Assembly (NCBI GenBank): GCA_963805455.1
Contig: CAWDUJ010000001.1
Coordinates: forward strand, 124,001 to 188,000
Direction of reading: 5' to 3'
Source: VRUE01 sp963805455
GTDB lineage: Bacteria > Actinomycetota > Thermoleophilia > Solirubrobacterales > 70-9
Length of the DNA: 64,000 nucleotides
The translations under genes and the position numbers were made by a program. The notes under the pieces are model-generated. The model was not told where the DNA came from. It ran no database searches and saw only the letters and a list, made by a program, of their open reading frames with translations. Positions 8,048 to 15,729 of this stretch are shown here, one piece after another (within the stretch, counting starts at the first letter, position 1; every line of letters begins with the position of its first letter).

Positions 8048-9295
8048 ATGCGACCAATGTCGGCGACCGCAAAAGGTCAGAAAAGCGCTGCAAATCCCGC
8101 GGTTGCGGGCGACCTCGCCGCCCTCTCTGAGGCGGTCGAGGCGGGGGCCGGGCTGCCCGCCGTCGCGCGGGCGGCGTCGCGGGTGCTCGACGCCAGCGTC
8201 GCCCTGATCGACCGGTCGGGCGCGGTCCTCGCGGTGGCGGGCGCCTCGCCCGACCAGGAGAGGAAGCTCCTGGCGGCCGGGGAGGGGATCTCGACGACCG
8301 AGCTGCGGGTGGCCGACAGCGTCGTCGGCGAGCTCCGTCACCGCTCCAGGGCCGAGCCCGACCCGACGATCGCCCGGATGGTCACGACCCTGCTCGCGCT
8401 CGAGCTCGAGCGTGCGCGCTCGCCGGAGTGGGAGAGCGAGGAGGTCGCCGGCGCCTTCGTCGAGGCGATCCTCAGCCGCGACGTGACCGACCGCGGCGAC
8501 ATCCTCGCCCGCGCCGCCGAGCTCGGCGCCGACCTCGAGAAGGGGGCGGGGCTGATCGTCGTCAGGGCCGCGCCGCGGGCCGCCCAGAGCGGGGAATGGC
8601 GCGAGCGGGTCCTGGCGCTCGCGATGCGGACGCTCCGCTCCTTCGCGCCCGGAGCGCTGGCGACCCCTCGCGACGGCGAGTCAGCGGCCGAGATCGCGGT
8701 GATCGTCCCCGCCGAGGACGATGACCGCCTCCTGCGGGCGGCGAACGGGCTCGCCCGCGAGCTCGTGGACGCGCTCTCCGCCTTCCACGTGACGATCGGG
8801 TGCAGCCGCCGTGCCACCGATCCGGTCGACCTCCACCGCGCCGGCAGCGAGGCCCGGCTCGCGGTCAACGTCGGCGAGGCCGAGGGCCGGGCGCTGCTGG
8901 CGTTCGAGGACACCGGCGCCTACCGCCTGCTGCTGCCGGCGATGAGCGAGGACCCGGGCGAGCTCGAACGCTTCTATGCCGAGACCGTCGAGCCCCTCTC
9001 CGCCTACGATGAGCAGTACGAGACCGAGCTCGTCACCACGGTCGAGGCCTACCTCGACAACGACGGCAACGTCGCCGCGACCGCCAAACAGCTCTTCACC
9101 CACCGCCACACGATCCGCTACCGGCTCGAGCGGGTGCGGGAGCTCTGCGGACACGACGTCTCGGCGACCGAGGGGCGCGAGAAGCTCGGCCTCGGGCTGA
9201 AGGCGATGCGCGTCCTCGGCATCCCCTCGCCGCGGGGCCCGGCGCTCGAGCCCGGTGCCGAAGGCGGCCAGGTGCCGCGAAACGCCGAGGAGTAG
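8048..9295 (+). CDS. PucR/CdaR-type transcriptional regulator
   Basis: 415 residues. The C-terminal ~75 residues carry the PucR helix-turn-helix: TVEAYLDNDGNVAATAKQ followed by LFTHRHTIRYRLERV. The middle region (ADLEKGAGLIVVRA to LAFEDTGAYRLLLPA) is the GGDEF-like domain found in this family, and the N-terminal ~110 residues look like a sensory GAF-like part (VLDASVALIDRSGAVLAVAG). The regulated pathway cannot be inferred; neighbours are membrane proteins and a tRNA. The start could be ATG 8048 or 8057. Confidence 0.85.
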   Translation: MRPMSATAKGQKSAANPAVAGDLAALSEAVEAGAGLPAVARAASRVLDASVALIDRSGAVLAVAGASPDQERKLLAAGEGISTTELRVADSVVGELRHRSRAEPDPTIARMVTTLLALELERARSPEWESEEVAGAFVEAILSRDVTDRGDILARAAELGADLEKGAGLIVVRAAPRAAQSGEWRERVLALAMRTLRSFAPGALATPRDGESAAEIAVIVPAEDDDRLLRAANGLARELVDALSAFHVTIGCSRRATDPVDLHRAGSEARLAVNVGEAEGRALLAFEDTGAYRLLLPAMSEDPGELERFYAETVEPLSAYDEQYETELVTTVEAYLDNDGNVAATAKQLFTHRHTIRYRLERVRELCGHDVSATEGREKLGLGLKAMRVLGIPSPRGPALEPGAEGGQVPRNAEE

Positions 9296-9368
9296 TTCCG
9301 GGGGGAGGGCTCGAACCCCCGCTTCCAGGACCAAAACCTGGCGTGCTAGCCGACTACACCACCCCGGA
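9296..9368 (-). tRNA. tRNA-Gln (anticodon TTG)
   Basis: Read on the minus strand, a full cloverleaf: acceptor TCCGGGG paired with CCCCGGA, discriminator A, anticodon stem CCAGG/CCTGG with loop TTTTGGT giving anticodon TTG, and T-arm GGGGG-TTCGAGC-CCTCC. No encoded CCA. It reads codon CAA (Gln). It begins immediately after the stop of the PucR-type gene on the opposite strand. Confidence 0.93.
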
Positions 9369-9397
9369 TCGCGCCCGACCATAGCGGCCGCCGACAT

Positions 9398-9446
9398 AGC
9401 GTGATCGCCATTTCAGACCGCATGCGTATGAAATGGCGATCACGCT
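9398..9446. repeat. Perfect 18-bp inverted repeat
   Basis: AGCGTGATCGCCATTTCA (9398-9415) is exactly complementary to TGAAATGGCGATCACGCT (9429-9446), separated by 13 bases that include the palindrome GCATGC. No T-run follows on either side, so it is not a classical terminator. It lies in the divergent gap upstream of both tRNA-Gln and the HdeD-like gene, where a protein-binding operator or cruciform/RNA hairpin is possible. Confidence 0.85.
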
Positions 9447-9485
9447 TGGTTGATCGCGTCTGCCGGTACGCCTAGGGTTGGCGTC

Positions 9486-10064
9486 ATGGAGATGGGTGGC
9501 ATCGCGACCGATCCTGGGGCGCAGGAGGGCCTGCGCCGGACGTGGAAGGCGCTGATGGCGATCGGGATCGTGGCGATCGTGATCGGGTGCTTCGCGATCA
9601 TCTATCCCGCCGTCGCCTCGGTCGGCACCGCGATCTTCGTCGGCTGGATCCTGATGATCATGGGCGTCTTCATGGTCGCCGCTGCGTTCAGCGCGACGAC
9701 GATCGGAAGTGTCGTTCTGCGGCTGGTCTGGGCGTTTCTGACCTTCATCGTCGGGTTCTGGCTCGTGCTCGAACCCCACAACGGCACCCTGACCCTGACC
9801 ATCGTGCTCGGGATCTATTTCCTCTTCATGGGACTGACGCGGATCGCCGTCGCCTTCTCCGCCCGCGGGCAGCGGGGGGCCGGCCTGGTCGCGCTAAGCG
9901 GCATCGCGGGCCTCCTTGTCGGGATCCTCGTCCTCGCCAAGCTTCCAAGCTCCGCCGACTGGGCGGTCGGCCTCCTGGTCGGCATCGACCTGATCTTCGC
10001 CGGCTGGACACTTGTCTCGGTCGCCCTGGTCGGCAAAGACCTTTCCCACGCCTCGACCGCCTGA
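9486..10064 (+). CDS. HdeD/DUF308 family membrane protein
   Basis: 192 residues with six predicted hydrophobic helices (GIVAIVIGCFAIIYPAVA, TAIFVGWILMIMGVFMVAAA, WAFLTFIVGFWLVLEP, TIVLGIYFLFMGLTRIAVAF, ALSGIAGLLVGILVLAKLP, WAVGLLVGIDLIFAGWTLV). The helix pattern and the xxLxPxxG-like turns match the HdeD acid-resistance family. In enterics HdeD contributes to acid tolerance, but the biochemical role is unknown. Start ATG 9486 (MEMGG) is chosen over upstream in-frame codons that would run into the inverted repeat. Confidence 0.8.
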   Translation: MEMGGIATDPGAQEGLRRTWKALMAIGIVAIVIGCFAIIYPAVASVGTAIFVGWILMIMGVFMVAAAFSATTIGSVVLRLVWAFLTFIVGFWLVLEPHNGTLTLTIVLGIYFLFMGLTRIAVAFSARGQRGAGLVALSGIAGLLVGILVLAKLPSSADWAVGLLVGIDLIFAGWTLVSVALVGKDLSHASTA

Positions 10065-10116
10065 GTCGACGCATTCGAGTCCTTGGACCGCTGGAGTCCA
10101 GCTACGCGAGAGCGTT

Positions 10117-10246
10117 GTGGGAGGGGGTTTGGGGTGCTCCTGGGCGAGCGGCGTCCGTTTTCGCCCGTTGACCTCCGAGTACCTGCCCCGGGTGGAGGCG
10201 AAAACCCAGCGAGCGTAAGGAGCACCCCCAACCCCACCCGCCGCAC
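10117..10246. other. Nested inverted repeat, possible structured RNA or MITE-like element
   Basis: In the 194-bp gap before glmU, GGGGTGCTCCT (10131-10141) faces AGGAGCACCCC (10218-10228), with the G-rich flank 10117-10130 facing the C-rich flank 10229-10246 imperfectly. Inside, GTTTTCGCC (10157-10165) pairs with GGCGAAAAC (10197-10205). The whole forms a ~130-nt long-stem structure directly upstream of the glmU start at 10259. It could be a cis-regulatory leader for glmU, a terminator for the HdeD-like gene or a small non-autonomous element. I know no Rfam family that matches by eye. Confidence 0.6.
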
Positions 10247-10258
10247 TACGATCTAGCG

Positions 10259-11659
10259 GTGAGCTCGCCTCTGGTCCTGGTCCTGGCGGCGGGCGAGGGC
10301 ACCCGAATGCGCTCCTCGCTGCCGAAGATGCTGCACCGCGTATGCGGGCGGCCGATGGTCGCCTGGCCGATCCTTGCCGCCCGCGCGGCCGGGGCCGGGA
10401 GGGTCGCGGTGATCGTCTCCCCGCAGCACGACCTCTCCGCCGGCCTGCCGGAGGGCGTCGACACCGTCGTCCAGCCTGAGCCCGACGGGACCGGCGGCGC
10501 CCTGCGGGCGGCGATCGAGCTGATCCGCGACTCCGAGACCGTGGTCGTCCTCTCCGGCGATCATCCCGTCGTCTCCTCCGAGGCGATCGCCGGTCTGCTC
10601 GCGGTGCACCGCGAAGCCGACGCGGGGGCGACGGTGATGACCGCGGTCCTCGAGGACCCCGGCAGCTACGGGCGGATCGTCCGCGACCCCGACTCGGGCG
10701 ACCTGTCCGAGATCGTCGAGGCGAAGGCTGCCGGCGACGCCACCCCCGAGCAGCTCGAGATCCGCGAGGTCAACACCGGCGCCTACGCCTTCGCCGCCGC
10801 CCCGCTGGCCGACGCTCTGGGACGGATCGGGAACGAGAACGCACAGGGCGAGTACTACATCGGCGACGTCCTGCCGCTGATCCGCGCCCAGTCTCGCCTG
10901 CGGGTCCTCGCCGACATCACCGAGGACGAGGGCGTGATGCTCGGCGTCAACACCCGCGCCGAGCTGGCGCTGGCCGAGGCCGAGTCGCGCCGCCGCATCC
11001 TCGAGGCCCACATGATCGCCGGGGTGACGATCGTCGACCCGGCCTCGACCTGGGTCGACGCCGACGTCGAGATCTCGGCCGACGCCCGGATCGAGCCCGG
11101 CACCAGCCTGCGCGGCCACTCCGCGGTCGGGACCGGCTCGACCGTCGGGCCGCTCAGCACCCTGATCGACACCCGGCTCGGCGAGAACGTGTTCGTGCCC
11201 CACTCCTACCTGCTCGAGTGCGAGGTTCTCGACGGCTGCCAGGTCGGCCCCTTCGCCTATCTCCGCCCGGGCGCCGCGCTCGAGGCGGGGGCCAAGGCGG
11301 GAGCCTTCGTCGAGATCAAGAACTCACGGATCGGCGAGGGCTCGAAGGTGCCCCACCTCTCCTACGTCGGCGATGCCGACATCGGCGCGGGCAGCAACCT
11401 CGGCGCCGGGACGGTGACCGCCAACTACGACGGTTTCCGCAAGCACCGGACGGTGATCGGCGACCAGGTGCGGATCGGCGTTGACACGATGCTGATCGCC
11501 CCGGTACAAGTCGGGGACAGGGCCTACACTGGCGCCGGTGCAGTGGTGAAGGGCGACGTTCCCGAAGGGGCACTTGCGGTGAGCGACAACGACCAGAGGA
11601 ACATCGAGGGCTACGCCGATCAGAAGGCGGGCGAGATGCGTGAGGAGGAGGACGAGTGA
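10259..11659 (+). CDS. glmU: GlmU, bifunctional UDP-GlcNAc pyrophosphorylase / GlcN-1-P N-acetyltransferase
   Basis: 466 residues. The N-terminal nucleotidyltransferase has LAAGEGTRMRSSLPKMLH and GTGGALR with LSGDHP. The C-terminal left-handed beta-helix has hexapeptide repeats from ~residue 250, YLRPGA, KVPHLSYVGDADIGAGSNLG and GTVTANYDG (acetyltransferase site). It makes the UDP-GlcNAc precursor for peptidoglycan and other glycans. Starts with GTG 10259; its TGA overlaps the GTG of micro-ORF copy 3, and prs follows, a common actinobacterial glmU-prs pair. Confidence 0.96.
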   Translation: MSSPLVLVLAAGEGTRMRSSLPKMLHRVCGRPMVAWPILAARAAGAGRVAVIVSPQHDLSAGLPEGVDTVVQPEPDGTGGALRAAIELIRDSETVVVLSGDHPVVSSEAIAGLLAVHREADAGATVMTAVLEDPGSYGRIVRDPDSGDLSEIVEAKAAGDATPEQLEIREVNTGAYAFAAAPLADALGRIGNENAQGEYYIGDVLPLIRAQSRLRVLADITEDEGVMLGVNTRAELALAEAESRRRILEAHMIAGVTIVDPASTWVDADVEISADARIEPGTSLRGHSAVGTGSTVGPLSTLIDTRLGENVFVPHSYLLECEVLDGCQVGPFAYLRPGAALEAGAKAGAFVEIKNSRIGEGSKVPHLSYVGDADIGAGSNLGAGTVTANYDGFRKHRTVIGDQVRIGVDTMLIAPVQVGDRAYTGAGAVVKGDVPEGALAVSDNDQRNIEGYADQKAGEMREEEDE

Positions 11660-11727
11660 GCGCGGAGCGAGCAAGCAAGCATCTCTGCCTCTATGCGCAG
11701 GGAGCGAAGCGCGAGGCATTCGCATGA
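11656..11727 (+). CDS. MSAERA micro-ORF, copy 3 of the dispersed junction element
   Basis: GTG-started 23-codon frame, MSAERASKHLCLYAQGAK followed by REAFA, TGA at 11725-11727. Its start overlaps the glmU stop (GTGA) and its stop overlaps the prs ATG (ATGA), so the frame fits seamlessly into the operon as a coupled mini-gene. The DNA is related to the copies at 569, 3879 and 36623; the middle codons diverge (AAGCATCTCTGCCTCTAT here against GTGCATATCTGGTTCTTC). Confidence 0.5.
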   Translation: MSAERASKHLCLYAQGAKREAFA

Positions 11728-12770
11728 GCGCGATCGAGGAGCGAGACACGGAGGCGATGCCGGCCCCCGCCACCGCGATCGGCCACGACTACTCGAAGCG
11801 GATGATGGTCTTCGGCGGCCGCAGTTCGATGGAGCTCGCCGCCAAAGTCGCCAACAAGCTCGACATCGACCTCGGCCAGGTAACGCTGAAGACCTTCGCC
11901 AACGGCGAGGTCTACTGCCGCTACGAGGAGTCGATCCGCGGCGCCGATGTCTTCATCGTCCAGTCGACCAGCGCCAACGAGCAGAGCGGGATGACGCCCA
12001 ATGACGCCCTGGTCGAGCTGCTGACGATGATCGACGCGGCGCAGGGCGCCTCCGCCCACCGGATCATCGCCGTCATGCCCTGGTACGGCTACGCCCGCCA
12101 GGACAAGAAGTCGGCCCCCCGCGAGCCGATTTCGGCCCGGATCGTCGCCAAGTGCCTCGAGGGCGTCGGCACCGACCGGGTCCTCACCATGGACCTCCAC
12201 GCCGGCCAGGTACAGGGCTTCTTCCACGTCCCGGTCGACCACATGACCGCAATGCCGATGCTGACCCAGTGGTTCGTCGACCAGAACATGACCGACGACC
12301 TGGTGATCGTCTCCCCCGATGCCGGCCGGGTGAAGACGGCGCGGAACTTCGCCCGCCGGGTCGGCACCCACTGGGCCGTGATGGAGAAGGAGCGGCCCGC
12401 CCAGCAGGTCGCCGAGATCGGCTACGTGGTCGGCGACGTCAAGAACAAGACCGCCGTCCTCGTCGACGACATGATCGACACCGCCGGAACCCTCTGCGCC
12501 GCGGCGCAGACCGTTCGGGAGGAGGGCGCGGCGCGGGTGATCGCGGTCGCCACCCACGGCGTCTTCTCCGGCCCCGCCTACGAGCGCCTCGCCTACGAGG
12601 AGTCCGGGATCGAGCGGATCGTCGTCACCGACACGATCCCGCTGCGCCCCGGCGCCCCCGACAACATCACGGTTCTGACGACCGCCAGCACCTTCGCCGA
12701 CTCGATCCGCCGCATCTTCACCGACGACTCCGTCTCGGAGATCTTCGCCGGCGAGAACCAGCTGTTCTAG
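11724..12770 (+). CDS. prs: Ribose-phosphate pyrophosphokinase (PRPP synthase)
   Basis: Makes phosphoribosyl pyrophosphate from ribose-5-phosphate and ATP for nucleotide, His, Trp and NAD synthesis. 348 residues. Motifs: FANGEVYCRY, the ATP loop PWYGYARQDKK, the metal-binding TMDLHAGQVQGFF, VIVSPDAGRVKTA and the PRPP-binding VLVDDMIDTAGT. The ~20-residue N-terminal extension before DYSKRMMVFGG is longer than usual. ATG 11724 overlaps the micro-ORF stop; glmU lies directly upstream. Confidence 0.95.
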   Translation: MSAIEERDTEAMPAPATAIGHDYSKRMMVFGGRSSMELAAKVANKLDIDLGQVTLKTFANGEVYCRYEESIRGADVFIVQSTSANEQSGMTPNDALVELLTMIDAAQGASAHRIIAVMPWYGYARQDKKSAPREPISARIVAKCLEGVGTDRVLTMDLHAGQVQGFFHVPVDHMTAMPMLTQWFVDQNMTDDLVIVSPDAGRVKTARNFARRVGTHWAVMEKERPAQQVAEIGYVVGDVKNKTAVLVDDMIDTAGTLCAAAQTVREEGAARVIAVATHGVFSGPAYERLAYEESGIERIVVTDTIPLRPGAPDNITVLTTASTFADSIRRIFTDDSVSEIFAGENQLF

Positions 12771-12783
12771 CGACCATCGCGGT

Positions 12784-12906
12784 GTCCGTGCGCTGGTCGA
12801 GCTCATCTGGGTCCAGGCCGCCGACGAGGACCAGCAGCGTCAGGTCCGCGAATTGCTCGACGAGACTCGCCGCAAGATCTACGCGATCCTCGCCGGGGAG
12901 GGCTGA
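12784..12906 (+). pseudogene. Possible coding remnant in the prs-phosphodiesterase gap
   Basis: A frame ending at TGA 12904-12906 reads VRALVELIWVQAADEDQQ... to KIYAILAGEG with strongly G/C third positions and a sensible helical composition, as expected for real protein. No ATG, GTG or TTG opens it after the prs stop, and the frame extends back into prs. It may be the tail of a decayed small gene or use an unusual start. No family recognised. Confidence 0.3.
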
Positions 12907-12930
12907 TCGTCCGGCGATAATGCCGGACCG

Positions 12931-13671
12931 ATGAGCAGCCACTCGAGATTGCGACTGGTCGGCCACAAGGGGGCCGACCAGATCGCTCCCGGCAACACGG
13001 CCGCGAGCTTTGCCGCCGCCGTCGAGGCGGGCGTCGACACGATCGAGATCGACGTCCTCTGGACCCCCGACGGCCATCCGAAGGCTCCCGCCGCCGAGCG
13101 GACGCCGCTGGTGATCGCCCACGACTGGCAAGACGCAGAACGGCGACGGCCGTTGACCCTGACCGAGGCGCTCGACCTCTTCCTCGAGCCGCCGCTCGAC
13201 CGGGTCGAGATCGATCTCGACATCAAGCTCCCCGGGCGCGAGGAGGAGATCGTCGAGGCGGTCAGGGAGCGCGACCTGCTCGGCCGGGTGATGCTCTCGA
13301 CGATGGAGCTCTCGACCCTGGCCCGGGTCCGCGAGCTCGAGCCCTCCTTCCGGCGCGGCTGGACCTATCCGAAGGTGACCAAGGACTGGGCCTCGAAGCG
13401 CTGGGCGCGCTTGCCGATGCTGACGGCGCTGGTCGCGATGCGCCGCCGTTTCCCCGGGATCGCCGCCCGCGAGCTGCCGAAGATGGGGGTCGGGGCGATC
13501 TGGGTCTACCACCCGATCGCGACGCCGCGCCTGGCCGAGGTCACGCGCGCCGCCGGGGTCGAGCTGATCGCCTGGACCGTCGACGACCTCGACCGGATGC
13601 GGAAGCTGGTCGCGGCCGGCGTCACCGGCATCTGCTCGAACGACCCGCGCCTATTCGCCTCGATCGGTTGA
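12931..13671 (+). CDS. Glycerophosphodiester phosphodiesterase (GDPD family)
   Basis: 246 residues, TIM barrel. Catalytic pattern: GHKGADQIAPGNTAASF (H plus N), TIEIDVLWTPDGH (metal E and D) and VIAHDW (second histidine). Later LDIKLPG and the C-terminal WTVDDLDRMRKLVAAGVTGICSNDP are typical. No signal peptide, so it is probably cytosolic and releases glycerol-3-phosphate from glycerophosphodiesters. The first motif has HKG rather than the usual HRG. Confidence 0.87.
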   Translation: MSSHSRLRLVGHKGADQIAPGNTAASFAAAVEAGVDTIEIDVLWTPDGHPKAPAAERTPLVIAHDWQDAERRRPLTLTEALDLFLEPPLDRVEIDLDIKLPGREEEIVEAVRERDLLGRVMLSTMELSTLARVRELEPSFRRGWTYPKVTKDWASKRWARLPMLTALVAMRRRFPGIAARELPKMGVGAIWVYHPIATPRLAEVTRAAGVELIAWTVDDLDRMRKLVAAGVTGICSNDPRLFASIG

Positions 13672-13704
13672 GGTCGCGGCAGAAGCGCTAGTCTCGAATC
13701 CACG

Positions 13705-14331
13705 GTGAACTACCGACTCGCGTACGCGCTCGGCTTCCATCCGTGGGAGGACCTCGCCGAGCACCCGCCCTTCGCCGACAAGCTCCTCGAACTGGTCGCC
13801 AGCGAGGAGGAGGGCGAAGGCCCTCCGTACGGCCGTGCGCTCGACATCGGGACCGGCAGTGGCGTGTGGGGCGTCTGTCTAGCGGAACGCGGCTGGGAGG
13901 TCACGGGCGTCGACAACGTGGATCGGGCCCTCGACCGTGCCCGTGAGCGGGTCGAGGAATCGGGGCTCGAGATGCTGGTGGTCAGTGCCGATGTGACCGC
14001 ACTGCAGGAGGCCGGGATCGGCTCCGACTTCCGACTGTTGGTGGATACCGGAACCTTCCACGGACTGAAGGATTCCCAGCGCGAGGAGATGGGACGGCAG
14101 CTGACCGCCGTCGCCGCCCCCGATGCCACCCTGATCCTCGACTCCTTCGCACCACGGCGCAGGGGGCCGCTACCCCGAGGCGCGGACCGCGCCGAAATCG
14201 AAAAGTGCTTTCCCGGCTGGGTGGTCGAGGACGTGGAGGTGGCCGATACGGAGCCCGATGCGATTGCCCGGCTGTTCAAGTTCGACGAGCGGTTTTATCG
14301 CCTGCGGCTGAATCGGGCCGGCCAGAACTGA
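13705..14331 (+). CDS. Class I SAM-dependent methyltransferase
   Basis: 208 residues, GTG start at 13705. Motif I is ALDIGTGSGVWGVCLAERG, strand 2 ends in VTGVDNVDRAL, and the region VVSADVTALQ plus LLVDTGTFHG provides the adenine pocket and motif IV. The substrate is unknown; sequence resembles thiopurine/tellurite-type or ubiquinone-type small methyltransferases only in general. It is separated by a hairpin from the convergent SnoaL-like gene. Confidence 0.8.
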   Translation: MNYRLAYALGFHPWEDLAEHPPFADKLLELVASEEEGEGPPYGRALDIGTGSGVWGVCLAERGWEVTGVDNVDRALDRARERVEESGLEMLVVSADVTALQEAGIGSDFRLLVDTGTFHGLKDSQREEMGRQLTAVAAPDATLILDSFAPRRRGPLPRGADRAEIEKCFPGWVVEDVEVADTEPDAIARLFKFDERFYRLRLNRAGQN

Positions 14332-14370
14332 CTCGCGCCTGTTCGCCTCGAGTGGGCCCAGAACTGCAAA

Positions 14371-14399
14371 CGCCCCGGCGGCGTCCTGCAACCGGGGCG
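14371..14399. terminator. Hairpin terminator between convergent genes
   Basis: CGCCCCGG (14371-14378) pairs with CCGGGGCG (14392-14399) around a 13-base loop, between the methyltransferase stop and the SnoaL-like stop. On the minus strand the stem is followed by TTTGC, on the plus strand by no T-run. Likely bidirectional. Confidence 0.6.
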
Positions 14400-14418
14400 C
14401 TGGCGCGGCAGAACGGGA

Positions 14419-14793
14419 CTACTTGGCGAAGACCCTGTCGCCGATCGCCGTGTCGCCGACCGAGTCGAACGCGATCAACTTGCCGTCGGAGTTGTAGGTG
14501 AGGATGTCGGCATCCTCGTTCGACTCGCCTTCGAGCGTGACCGTGGCCAGGACGACGACCTTGTCGCCGTCGGCGACGAAATCATGTGGCACGGTGCTGA
14601 AGTCTTTGCTCAAGAACTTCCCCCAGACCTCGGCGACCGCTTCCTTGCCCTCGTATGTCCCGGTCAGCGCGTTGTCGCCGCGCACCGTCCACTTGATCGA
14701 GTCGTCCATGTCCTTCATCGCGGCCTCACCGTCTCCGTTGCTGAAGGCCCTGTACGCATCTTCTGCTGTCTGCTTGTTCTCCTGAGCACCCAT
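14419..14793 (-). CDS. SnoaL/NTF2-like protein
   Basis: 124 residues with the cone-shaped NTF2 fold pattern: N-terminal helices with ENKQTAEDAYRAFSNGDGE, then IKWTVRGDNALTGTYEGKEAV and the strand VVVLATVTLEGE. Members range from polyketide cyclases and limonene-epoxide hydrolases to non-enzymatic ligand binders. No catalytic set can be assigned. Single gene, with a clear hairpin after it. Confidence 0.75.
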   Translation of the reverse strand: MGAQENKQTAEDAYRAFSNGDGEAAMKDMDDSIKWTVRGDNALTGTYEGKEAVAEVWGKFLSKDFSTVPHDFVADGDKVVVLATVTLEGESNEDADILTYNSDGKLIAFDSVGDTAIGDRVFAK

Positions 14794-14858
14794 ATTGGGT
14801 CCTTCCTGTGGTCACTGGATAGGAGGTTCGAGCATAGACCCGGCGCACGGGTGCCGTA

Positions 14859-15719
14859 TTAGATCGTGCCGGGCGTGGCGGTCGGCGGCGTGCTGCGGCC
14901 GCCCTTGGTCTTCACGGCGAACTCCAGCTCTTCCGAGGTGAAGCCGCCCAGCGCCTCGCCATCGGTCGCGTATCGGTAGAGGGCGACGCCGAAGATCCCG
15001 CTGAGGGCGCTGCTGATCAGCGCCGCGATCGCGAATCCGATCACGCCGAGGATCACCAGCAGGGCGCCGGCGAATCCGGAGGAGGACCAGAGCAGGACGC
15101 CGGCGAGGACCAGGAGGATGCTCGGCAGCATCCCGAAGAGGAAGACTGCACCGCCGATCGCGATGTTCCCGGTCACCTGCTGGCCCCATTTGTCGCGGAA
15201 CAGGCCCGAGGAGCGCTTCAGGGTCTCGATCGGCCCGGTTCCCTCGAATGCGATCACCGGCGCCGCGAGGAAGGTGATCAGGGTCCAGCCGACCGCCAGC
15301 ACCCGGCCGAGGACCTCACCGAAGATCCCGCCCTGGTTCTGCAGCGCGCTGAGGATCAGGCCGACGAAAGCCGAGAGAGCCGCCCAGCCGGCGATCTGCG
15401 AGAAGCGGCTGCGGGAGACGGCGAGGCCGTCGGCGAACGTCGCCTCCTCGCCGCGGAAGATCAGATCGGCGGCCGCGGCGAGGCCGACACTGAAATAGAA
15501 CCCGAGCAGCGCCAGCAGGTAGTAGCCGATCACCACCAGCGGCCCGCCGAACGCGACCTTGCCGTCGTCGATCAGGTAGAGCCCGGGGCCGACGACGATC
15601 GCCGCGCAGAGGATCACCGCGATGCCGCCGAAAAGCGGGAAGCGAACGAGCTCCGGGTGGCCGCGCAGGAGCGACCAACTCTTCTTGCTCAACTCCCATC
15701 CGCGTCGTATCCGTTTCAT
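14859..15719 (-). CDS. DUF6159-like integral membrane protein
   Basis: 286 residues with about six membrane helices, including FPLFGGIAVILCAAIVVGPG, VIGYYLLALLGFYFSVGLAA, WTLITFLAAPVIAFEG and LPSILLVLAGVLLW. N-terminal WELSKKSWSLLRGHPEL and mid-protein ETLKRSSGLFRDKWG are characteristic of this uncharacterised family. Function unknown. The start lies 11 bases after the stop of the ABC1-kinase gene, so the two are co-transcribed. Confidence 0.7.
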   Translation of the reverse strand: MKRIRRGWELSKKSWSLLRGHPELVRFPLFGGIAVILCAAIVVGPGLYLIDDGKVAFGGPLVVIGYYLLALLGFYFSVGLAAAADLIFRGEEATFADGLAVSRSRFSQIAGWAALSAFVGLILSALQNQGGIFGEVLGRVLAVGWTLITFLAAPVIAFEGTGPIETLKRSSGLFRDKWGQQVTGNIAIGGAVFLFGMLPSILLVLAGVLLWSSSGFAGALLVILGVIGFAIAALISSALSGIFGVALYRYATDGEALGGFTSEELEFAVKTKGGRSTPPTATPGTI

Positions 15720-15729
15720 CCTCGCTCCT

